Source: an uncultured Collinsella sp.
GTDB taxonomy: Bacteria > Actinomycetota > Coriobacteriia > Coriobacteriales > Coriobacteriaceae
Length of the DNA: 19,796 nucleotides
Direction: 5' to 3'
NCBI GenBank assembly: GCA_902495985.1
Contig: CABUZF010000002.1
Location: 1-19,796, forward strand
Program-made: the position numbers and the translations under genes
Shown here: positions 1 to 6,137 of the stretch, piece by piece
How positions within the stretch are numbered: the first letter of the stretch is position 1
How the letters are laid out: each line of letters begins with the position of its first letter
Notes under the pieces: model-generated
Databases searched by the model: none
What the model was told of the DNA's origin: nothing
What the model saw: only the letters and a program-made list of their open reading frames with translations

Positions 1-462
1 GCACTATCTTATCCGAGCCGGGGCACGTTCGCACAGCGCGCGCATGACGGTTGCAAAACCACCCCATTTGAAACAAACGCAAAAAAGTACTTGCAAAGAC
101 GCGTTCCGACATATAAGTTGATAAAAGACCGCCGTTGCGGTTTTAAGTAGATCGAGCATATGAAATTTCAGTTTTTAGCGTGTAAGAGAAAGAAGATCGG
201 CAAAGTACAACCCCAAACGCAATGACAACTTAATGAGGTAACTGCCACATGTGAGGCACCCAGGGCATTGCTGTCTCGATTTTGAGCACGATGCCTTCCG
301 CCTTGCATGGGCCGTTCCATCCCGCCCCTGCAGCAACTGCCTCACGGGCTCATTGAAAACCGCATAGCACCCCAACGTCAGCACATCACCCACGGCAAGC
401 ACATCACTCACGACAACCAACACATCAACAAACAGCACGAACATCAACCGATTGGAGAAGCT
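1..462. other. Gene-poor left edge and leader of the peptidase/ATPase cluster
   Basis: No convincing gene was found in this stretch. Visible are a weak promoter-like pair (TTGCAA at 91-96, TATAAG at 112-117, spacing only 15), a small hairpin at 125-144 (core arms ACCGC and GCGGT, extended by A-T and G-T pairs), and a run of CACATCA-type direct repeats just before the first gene. An open frame runs through the repeats from 307 in the frame of the following gene, but it has no SD and encodes a His/Gln-rich low-complexity extension, so it is read as leader. The promoter call is tentative. Confidence 0.4.
381..449. repeat. Iteron-like direct repeats, CACATCA core
   Basis: The 14-mers GCACATCACCCACG (from 381) and GCACATCACTCACG (from 399) differ at one base. 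Shorter related copies start near 420 and 440. Cores begin at 382, 400, 421 and 440, so spacings are 18, 21 and 19 nt, close to two helical turns. The array ends about 5 nt before the GGAG of the first gene. It could be a regulator-binding array, a relic of an origin or transfer site, or simple sequence drift. Confidence 0.4.
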
Positions 463-1353
463 ATGACAAACCACCACGCTGAAGACGGCGATAAGAAAAG
501 CATTCTGGATGCCCGCATTGAGCGAGCATATGCAAACGAATATGACGCCGCCTTTGCCGCCGCGACCGTCAAGAACTACGCGTCGCTACCGCTCGCGACG
601 ATCTTGGCCGACCACCCTCAACTGCTGAAGCGCTGCACAAAGATCATGGGCGACCCCGACATTCGCAAGCTGACAGACCCCTATGCCCCAAAACGCGACA
701 ACGATTCGTACGTTCTTACCGTAGGCTGCCTAGCCCATATGCTTACGGCGCTCGACACGAAACTCAAGCTCGAATGGGAACCCGACGAGCGTCATGAACT
801 CGAAAGCAAGCGGAACACCCTGCGCACCGCACTGTTCCTTCCGTTGGACGGCCTCAAGCGCTGCAACGTCGAGCTCAATACACAGGCGCGGCAAAAGCCC
901 GGGACCACAGGGCAGAAAACTCCAAGACCCCATGCGGCCATCGTCGACCGCAACCGATATAACCGCATGACCGCGCACTTTTCTGCCGGGGGAGCAGCCA
1001 TAAGGACGCTGATCGACCTGCTGTGCCTCCTGAGCATCAACGAGCTATTTGAGGGCTATCTCGCCCTTGTTCCCGCGACGGCACCCAAGTCAGTAGCAAA
1101 GATCATCGAGACCTGCAGACGCCAGTTTGAGCGCCATCGCAATGGCAGCGAGATGAACGCCAGCATCGCGCAGTACCACGCGGCTCATTACAAAAATGAC
1201 GGATGTGCCCCTATCGAGCATCAGCTGCGGCTCGCCTACACCACGCCCGTCGCAACGCTCCATCGCTTTGGAGCCCTTGGCGCTTGCGAGACGCACGAAC
1301 AGGCAGCCCGCCCCACAACCGAGCTCGATCTCAGGCTCGGACGAACCCTGTAG
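463..1353 (+). CDS. Unrecognised 296-aa protein, first gene of peptidase/VirD4 cluster
   Basis: I do not recognise the family. ATG 463 is chosen because GGAG lies 5 nt upstream; the longer in-frame version from 307 runs through a repeat tract without an SD. The protein looks soluble and mostly helical: a charged N-terminus, a leucine-rich region near residues 45-60, a basic middle containing a TTGQKTPRP stretch, and a moderately hydrophobic helix around residues 185-205 (IRTLIDLLCLLSINELFEGY) that is too polar to be a clear membrane span. There is no signal peptide and no obvious enzyme or DNA-binding motif. It lies 63 nt upstream of a ClpP-type peptidase in the same direction, so co-transcription is likely. 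An accessory, substrate or DNA-processing subunit is possible, but no function is assigned. Confidence 0.7.
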   Translation: MTNHHAEDGDKKSILDARIERAYANEYDAAFAAATVKNYASLPLATILADHPQLLKRCTKIMGDPDIRKLTDPYAPKRDNDSYVLTVGCLAHMLTALDTKLKLEWEPDERHELESKRNTLRTALFLPLDGLKRCNVELNTQARQKPGTTGQKTPRPHAAIVDRNRYNRMTAHFSAGGAAIRTLIDLLCLLSINELFEGYLALVPATAPKSVAKIIETCRRQFERHRNGSEMNASIAQYHAAHYKNDGCAPIEHQLRLAYTTPVATLHRFGALGACETHEQAARPTTELDLRLGRTL

Positions 1354-1416
1354 CCCGCCAGCCCCTCCGTGGGCAGCGACTCTATTCCACAGCACCACCA
1401 ACAGAAAGGAGTCCTC

Positions 1417-2034
1417 ATGGACACCAATCATTCCCCCATCATCAGCCCCCTCACCATGCGTGAATCCGCCCGAGGTATCACGCTCACCAGCATTTACGAT
1501 GAGATGCTCGCCCGTCGCGAGCTCTCCGTCATAGGAAACATCGAAACCCCGATGGCCCACGACCTATGCCAGCAGATCCGCCTGCTCGATGCCACCGACC
1601 CCAGCCGCCCCATCACCATATTTGTCGCCAGCGCCGGCGGAAGCGTGCGATCGGGTCTTGCGATCTATGACGCCATGCGCCTCGCATCGTGCCCCATCCG
1701 CACCGTCTGCCTGGAATTCGCCGCGTCCATGGGCGCCGTGATCTTTATGGGCGGCGACGATCGCCGTATGGCGCCCCATGCAGAGCTCATGATTCACGAC
1801 CCGCTGATCCCCCAGGGGGCAGGCGGCTCGGCACTTGCGCTGCAGGAAACCAGCCGGCGTCTCATGCAGACCCGCAAGGCCCTCACGCAAATCCTCTCGG
1901 ACCGCAGCGGCCTCACGCCCAAGCGCATCCAGTCCCTCACTGCAAAAGACACCTACCTTTCGGCCGAGCGCGCCGTCGAGCTCGGCTTTGCCCACGAAAT
2001 CCTCTCGACCACCAAGGAGGTCGCCCATGTCTAA
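1417..2034 (+). CDS. ClpP-family serine peptidase (MEROPS S14), cluster-associated paralogue
   Basis: This 205-aa protein has the ClpP fold signature. Ser104 sits in FAASMGA, His127 in AELMIHDPL and Asp178 in AKDTYLSAERAVELGF, so the catalytic triad is complete. The glycine-rich ASAGGSVRSGLAIYDAM segment (71-87) matches the ClpP strand-helix region after the handle start. Length is near the usual 190-210 aa. ATG 1417 follows AAAGGAGT by 5 nt; the longer frame from 1369 has no SD. ClpP peptidases normally form tetradecameric barrels fed by ClpX/A/C unfoldases. Here the neighbour is instead a VirD4-type ATPase whose start overlaps this stop codon (ATGTCTAA), implying translational coupling. No clpX is in the window. 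It is probably a specialised second ClpP rather than the housekeeping copy. That is inferred from context, since the housekeeping gene cannot be seen here. Confidence 0.9.
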   Translation: MDTNHSPIISPLTMRESARGITLTSIYDEMLARRELSVIGNIETPMAHDLCQQIRLLDATDPSRPITIFVASAGGSVRSGLAIYDAMRLASCPIRTVCLEFAASMGAVIFMGGDDRRMAPHAELMIHDPLIPQGAGGSALALQETSRRLMQTRKALTQILSDRSGLTPKRIQSLTAKDTYLSAERAVELGFAHEILSTTKEVAHV

Positions 2035-3331
2035 CCTCACCAGCCGCCTCGCCGCATCTGAGTCCGCATCGTCCACCATCCTCGCCAAGGATCGAACGCT
2101 TTCCTGCGACACCTGCCAAACGGGACTCAACAACAATGCACTTGTGATCGGCCCCTCGGGAGCCGGCAAGACCCGAAACGTCCTCAAGCCCAACCTGCTG
2201 CAAATGAACGCAAGCTACATCGTGCTCGACACCAAAGGCACGCTCTGTCGCGAAGTGGGACCCGTGCTGGCAGCCCACGGTTACTGCGTGCAATGTCTCA
2301 ACTTCGCCGACCTCAACACCGTCCCGGTCCTTGCGCCCGGCATCGAGCGCTGCGGCTACAACCCCCTGAGGCACATTCGCCGCAAGGCGGACGGCAGGCC
2401 CAACCAGCAGGACATTCTCTCGGTGGCAAAGGCCATCTGCCCCATCGAGGACAACAACCAGCCCTTTTGGGATCATGCGGCGGCAAACCTGCTGTCGTGT
2501 CTTATCGCCTACGTCACCGAACAGCTACCCGCCGACGAGCAGACGATCAGCTCGGTCATCAAGCTGATCGAGCACCTGCAGGACGGTGCCACGGGTCGAT
2601 TGTTTGACGACCTGATCACGACCGACCCCCAAAGCTATGCCCTCTCGCTATGGCGGCGCTACGCCATTACGCAAAATGCCGAGCGCATGCACGCGAGCAT
2701 CGTCGGCATCCTTGCCGAAAAGGTCATGTGTCTGGGATTCGACGGTGCGGCACAGCTCTATCGTGAGTGCCATCAGGTGGACTTCGCTTCCATGGGACAC
2801 ACCCCCTGCGCCCTGTTTGTAACCGTGAGCGATATTGACCGCAATCTCGATCCGCTGACCGGCCTCTTTATTTCGCAGGCGTTTATGGGCCTCATTCGCG
2901 AGGCCGATAGGCAGCCCGACGGCAGCCTGCCCGTGCCCGTGCGCTTTATGCTCGATGACTTCGCAAATCTGCAGATCCCCCAGATCGACAACGTGCTCTC
3001 GATTATCCGAAGCCGCAACATCTGGGCAACGCTGCTGCTGCAGTCGACCAACCAGCTCGATGCGCTCTATGGCGAGGCACGCGCACGCTCCATCATGGGC
3101 AACTGCGACACGCATCTGGTGCTGGCGTTCCAGGATCCCGAGAGTGCCCGGGTGTTTTCCGACCGCGCCGACGCGCTGCCCAGCACGCTCATGGCGACGC
3201 CAATCGATCGCTCGTGGCTCTTTGTACGCGGTCGCACTCCAGAACAGGTCGAGCGCTTTAGGCTCGAAGACCATCCGCTCTACGGGGAGCTGCCCGAGGC
3301 GCAGCGAGGCCATGCGGAGGCCGAGATCTAG
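2027..3331 (+). CDS. VirD4/TraG-type (CD1115-like) coupling ATPase without membrane anchor
   Basis: This 434-aa P-loop ATPase resembles the motor domain of type IV secretion coupling proteins. Walker A is GPSGAGKT (42-49), followed by the family pattern KPNLLQMNASYIVLDTKG. Walker B is RFMLDDFANL (306-315), where the usual LDEF has Asp in place of Glu. Further family blocks are LLLQSTNQLDALYG (336-349) and GNCDTHLVLAFQDPESA (358-374). Coupling proteins are usually 550-750 aa with N-terminal transmembrane helices. This one starts almost directly at the nucleotide-binding domain and has no membrane segment. ATG 2027 has AAGGAGG 7 nt upstream and overlaps the ClpP-type stop by 8 nt; the longer upstream frame only shadows the peptidase gene. 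It could be a conjugation remnant, or a soluble hexameric motor working with the peptidase. Confidence 0.88.
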   Translation: MSNLTSRLAASESASSTILAKDRTLSCDTCQTGLNNNALVIGPSGAGKTRNVLKPNLLQMNASYIVLDTKGTLCREVGPVLAAHGYCVQCLNFADLNTVPVLAPGIERCGYNPLRHIRRKADGRPNQQDILSVAKAICPIEDNNQPFWDHAAANLLSCLIAYVTEQLPADEQTISSVIKLIEHLQDGATGRLFDDLITTDPQSYALSLWRRYAITQNAERMHASIVGILAEKVMCLGFDGAAQLYRECHQVDFASMGHTPCALFVTVSDIDRNLDPLTGLFISQAFMGLIREADRQPDGSLPVPVRFMLDDFANLQIPQIDNVLSIIRSRNIWATLLLQSTNQLDALYGEARARSIMGNCDTHLVLAFQDPESARVFSDRADALPSTLMATPIDRSWLFVRGRTPEQVERFRLEDHPLYGELPEAQRGHAEAEI

Positions 3332-3408
3332 GCGCAGGGTTCTCGCAGCGCGCGACGCCCCGGCGATGTTCCACAAAGGCCGTGCGCCCCGGGACCACGG
3401 CAAAGCAA

Positions 3409-3440
3409 AGGGGCCCGTATCCTATCGGATACGGGCCCCT
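3409..3440 (-). terminator. Rho-independent terminator of pgi
   Basis: A perfect 14-bp stem (AGGGGCCCGTATCC and its complement) closes a 4-nt loop. Read on the minus strand it is followed by TTTGCTTTG, so it fits the end of pgi, about 33 nt past that gene's stop. On the + strand there is no T-run, so it would stop the converging VirD4-like gene only weakly. Confidence 0.85.
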
Positions 3441-3472
3441 GACTATAAGGCGCGATGCGTTAACAGCAGCGA

Positions 3473-5167
3473 CTACTTGCGGTGAGCGCGGTAGAACTCG
3501 ATGAGCGCCTGGGTCGAAGCGTCCTGCTCGGCCTTGGCGGCGTCGTCGTGGAAGGCCGGGGTAATCTGCTTGGCAAGCTGCTTGCCCAGCTCGACGCCCC
3601 ACTGGTCGTAGGAGTCGATGCCCCAGACCGTGCCCTCGACAAACGTGATGTGCTCGTACAGGGCGATGAGCTCGCCGAGTGCGAACGGGGTCAGCGTGTC
3701 GCCGAAGATCGAGGTCGTCGGGCGGTTGCCCTCAAAGCAACGGGCCGGGACGATCTGCTCGGGCGTGCCCTCGGCGCGCACCTCATCGGCCGTCTTACCA
3801 AAGGCGAGCGCCTTGGTCTGGGCCAGGAAGTTGCCCAGGAACAGCTCGTGCACGTCCTGGCCGCTATCGGTCGCAGGGTTGGCAGTATTGGCGAAGGCGA
3901 TGAAATCGGCCGGGACCACCACGGTGCCCTGGTGCAGCAGCTGGTAGAAGGCATGCTGGCCGTTGGTGCCGGGCTCGCCCCAGAAGATCTCACCGGTGTC
4001 GGAGGTCACAGCGCTGCCGTCCCAGCGGACGTGCTTGCCGTTGGACTCCATGGTGAGCTGCTGCAGGTAGGCCGGGAAACGGTGCAGGTACTGACAGTAC
4101 GGAAGCACGGCATGGCTCTTGGAGCCGAAGAAGTTGACGTACCAGACGTTGAGCAGACCCATCAGCGCGACGGCGTTGTTCTCGAGCGGGGTGTTGCAGA
4201 AGTACTCGTCGATGGCATGGAAGCCCTCAAGGAACTGCTGGAAACGCTCAGGGCCGAGCACGACGATCAGCGACAGGCCCACAGCGGAGTCGACGGAATA
4301 GCGGCCGCCGACCCAATTCCAGAAACCAAAGGCGTTAGCGGGGTCGATACCGAAGGCCTCGACCTTCTCGAGTGCGGTGGAAACGGCGACGAAGTGCTTT
4401 GCCACGGCCTCGGCGTTCTGCTCATCGGAACCGTCGATGGCGCCCTGTGCCTTGAGCTGCTCGAGCATCCAGGTCTTGACCTCGCGAGCGTTGGTGAGGG
4501 TCTCGAGCGTGGTGAAGGTCTTGGAGACGATGATCACGAGCGTGGTCTCGGGATCGAGGCCCTTGAGCTTCTCTGCTTGATCGTTGGGGTCGATGTTGGA
4601 GATATAGCGGCAGTCGATACCGGCGTCGGCATAGGGACGCAGGGCCTCGTAGGCCATGACCGGGCCCAAATCGGAGCCGCCGATGCCGATAGACACCAGG
4701 TGCTCGATCTTCTTGCCGGTAACGCCCTTCCACTCACCGGAGCGCACGCGCTCGGCGAAGGCATACATGCGATCGAGGACCTCGTGCACGTCGGCGACGA
4801 CATCCTGGCCGTCAACGATGAGCTGGCCCTTATCGCTTGCCGGACGGCGCAGCGCGGTGTGCAGGACGGCACGGTCCTCGGTGGTGTTGATGTGCTCGCC
4901 GGAGAACATGGCGTCGCGGCGCTCCTCGAGCTTCACCTCGCGGGCAAGATCGCACAGCAGCTTGACGGTCTCATCAGTCACCAGGTTCTTGGACAGATCG
5001 AAGTGCAGGTCACCGGCGTCAAAGCTCAGCTTGTTCACGCGCTCGACATCAGCGGCGAACCAGGCCTTGAGGTCGATACCTTCAGCCTCGAGCTTCTCCT
5101 GATGAGCCTCGAGCGCCTTCCAAGCGGCAGTCGACGTAGCATCGATAGGTGCGGCAACAGTTGCCAT
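3473..5167 (-). CDS. pgi: Glucose-6-phosphate isomerase
   Basis: The enzyme interconverts glucose 6-phosphate and fructose 6-phosphate in the cytoplasm, the second step of glycolysis and its reversal in gluconeogenesis. The 564-aa product is close to the usual length of the long bacterial/eukaryotic-type PGI. Sugar-phosphate-binding and catalytic blocks are all visible: GIGGSDLGP (161-169), SKTFTTLET (215-223), the PGI signature FGFWNWVGGRYS (280-291), ESNGK (374-378), GEPGTNGQHAFYQLLHQG (397-414) and the C-terminal QWGVELGKQLA (522-532) with the catalytic Lys. The start at 5167 is chosen because GAGGAGGA lies 5 nt upstream; a nine-residue longer frame merely translates that SD. It is transcribed alone and has its own terminator. 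A GGGCGCA/TGCGCCC hairpin lies in its leader. Confidence 0.97.
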   Translation of the reverse strand: MATVAAPIDATSTAAWKALEAHQEKLEAEGIDLKAWFAADVERVNKLSFDAGDLHFDLSKNLVTDETVKLLCDLAREVKLEERRDAMFSGEHINTTEDRAVLHTALRRPASDKGQLIVDGQDVVADVHEVLDRMYAFAERVRSGEWKGVTGKKIEHLVSIGIGGSDLGPVMAYEALRPYADAGIDCRYISNIDPNDQAEKLKGLDPETTLVIIVSKTFTTLETLTNAREVKTWMLEQLKAQGAIDGSDEQNAEAVAKHFVAVSTALEKVEAFGIDPANAFGFWNWVGGRYSVDSAVGLSLIVVLGPERFQQFLEGFHAIDEYFCNTPLENNAVALMGLLNVWYVNFFGSKSHAVLPYCQYLHRFPAYLQQLTMESNGKHVRWDGSAVTSDTGEIFWGEPGTNGQHAFYQLLHQGTVVVPADFIAFANTANPATDSGQDVHELFLGNFLAQTKALAFGKTADEVRAEGTPEQIVPARCFEGNRPTTSIFGDTLTPFALGELIALYEHITFVEGTVWGIDSYDQWGVELGKQLAKQITPAFHDDAAKAEQDASTQALIEFYRAHRK

Positions 5168-5186
5168 AAAGTCCTCCTCAGCATAC

Positions 5187-5208
5187 GGGCGCACGCCTCC
5201 ATGCGCCC
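5187..5208 (-). promoter_or_regulatory. 5' leader hairpin of pgi
   Basis: A perfect 7-bp inverted repeat (GGGCGCA and TGCGCCC) with an 8-nt loop lies about 6 nt upstream of the pgi SD. It may protect the mRNA or affect ribosome access. No known riboswitch pattern was recognised. Confidence 0.35.
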
Positions 5209-5293
5209 GGACATTCAGATGCCACTATTCTAGCGCAGGTCAAGACTACAATCAGCGAGCGTTGCCAATCGGCCCCCAAACGGCAACCGACCA

Positions 5294-5355
5294 AAAAGGA
5301 CAGGTTTATTTTGGCAGGTCAAACGCTTTACCAGCCAAAAATAACCCGTCCCTTT
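5294..5355. repeat. Imperfect inverted repeat, 26-bp arms
   Basis: The arms 5294-5319 and 5330-5355 match at 21 of 26 positions and surround a 10-nt loop. Each arm begins with a run of the form AAARGGACRGGTT and ends with TTGGCWGGT. The element sits between pgi and the short alcohol-dehydrogenase-like gene. A related sequence appears at 6019-6066 on the other side of that gene. It could be a miniature mobile element or a dispersed palindromic repeat; a simple terminator is less likely because of the mismatches and the second copy. Confidence 0.6.
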
Positions 5356-5365
5356 ATGGCAAATA

Positions 5366-5941
5366 TTAGGCCGCGGCGCACACACTGCCGAGCAACTCAC
5401 GCAGAGGAGACCCGATGCCCTCCAGCAGTTCGGGCGCGATAATGGCAAAAACGGGAACCTCGCCGGCGCCCACGACAGCAGGCACCTTGCCCTCCGAGAC
5501 AATGCATCCATAAGGCACAAAGCCGTCTTCGCCGGCGTCAAGCGCCGCCATGCGACGCGCGAGCTCGCGCGCAAAGCCAGCAGTATCGGCATCGCCAATC
5601 GCCAGGACAAAGTCCACGCCCTCGTCGGTCGCCAGGGCCACGGCTTCGTCGATCAGCTCGTCTCCCCCGTCGCCCTCAACCGAGCCGCAGCGGAAAAGCA
5701 CACGCTCGAGCAGGGCTCGATCAAGCGAGTCAAGTGCCGCCGAGACAAGCTCATCGCGCGTATGCTCGTCACCGCTCAGCACGACCAGCGCCTTGGTGCC
5801 ACCGTAGTGAGCGACCAGTCGTCCGCACCAGCGAGCCACGTCTCCATCCGCAACAAGGCGCGTCGGCATACCAAACCCATAATTGACCATCTTTCCCACA
5901 ACCCTTCCGTGCGTATAGGCGGTATCAATCGTTAGGCTCAT
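5366..5941 (-). CDS. Half-length protein related to the N-terminal domain of iron-containing alcohol dehydrogenases
   Basis: This 191-aa protein matches only the nucleotide-binding half of Fe-dependent alcohol dehydrogenases of the butanol-dehydrogenase type. NYGFGMPTRLV (20-30) looks like the family N-terminus, HYGGTKALVVLSG (45-57) like the first Rossmann strand, and EGVDFVLAIGDADTAGFA (107-124) occupies the place of the family GGGS-x-x-D block, which is lost. The metal-binding C-terminal domain, with its Asp and three His, is absent; the usual length is about 385 aa. The reading frame is clean, so this may be a retained, repurposed protein rather than fresh decay. The start is uncertain: 5941 has no clear SD, while an internal ATG at 5890 gives the family-typical N-terminus. 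The family assignment is by pattern memory, so it is moderately sure. Confidence 0.65.
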   Translation of the reverse strand: MSLTIDTAYTHGRVVGKMVNYGFGMPTRLVADGDVARWCGRLVAHYGGTKALVVLSGDEHTRDELVSAALDSLDRALLERVLFRCGSVEGDGGDELIDEAVALATDEGVDFVLAIGDADTAGFARELARRMAALDAGEDGFVPYGCIVSEGKVPAVVGAGEVPVFAIIAPELLEGIGSPLRELLGSVCAAA

Positions 5942-6018
5942 GCTACGAAACGAGGTTTTCCGAGCTGTTTCGCACTCTTTAGAGCTGAGTTAAAAAACCG
6001 ATCCAACCGCACGACCAT

Positions 6019-6066
6019 ACCTACCAAAACAAACACCAAAACATACCGGTCCTTTTTGACAGGTTT
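6019..6066. repeat. Second, diverged copy of the palindromic element
   Basis: Read on the minus strand, this stretch contains AAAAAGGACCGGT, then two TTTTGG blocks, then TAGGT. That parallels the left arm of the 5294-5355 element (AAAAAGGACAGGT, TTTTGG, CAGGT). The relation is partial and the arms do not form as clean a hairpin. It ends directly upstream of the polymerase promoter region. Confidence 0.45.
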
Positions 6067-6090
6067 TGACGATGTCCGGACGAGCGGGTA

Positions 6091-6112
6091 TTATCGAACA
6101 GGTATTCGATAA
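6091..6112 (+). promoter_or_regulatory. LexA (SOS) box upstream of translesion polymerase
   Basis: Perfect 8-bp arms TTATCGAA and TTCGATAA flank CAGGTA. The inner sequence CGAACAGGTATTCG differs at one base from the Gram-positive LexA box CGAAC-N4-GTTCG. It lies 25 nt upstream of the chosen GTG start of a Y-family polymerase, a classic SOS target. This also argues against the longer reading frame that would run through the operator. Confidence 0.85.
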
Positions 6113-6137
6113 GAACATGTGTTTGATGGGAGGACGC

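Noticed and set aside
160..225. Possible 21-codon peptide with a basic KRKK segment in the left edge
   Set aside because: No SD, very short, and no way to show conservation.
381..449. CRISPR array
   Set aside because: Repeats are short and degenerate with 4-14-nt spacers and no cas genes.
307..462. N-terminal extension of the first gene
   Set aside because: Translates the CACATCA repeats into His/Gln-rich sequence; a proper SD precedes ATG 463.
3482..5233. 583-codon open frame antisense to pgi
   Set aside because: Shadow caused by high GC and codon bias of pgi; hydrophobic Val/Leu/Gly-rich product without motifs.
6066..6137. Longer start for the translesion polymerase
   Set aside because: It would translate through the LexA operator; GTG 6138 has a strong GGAGG.
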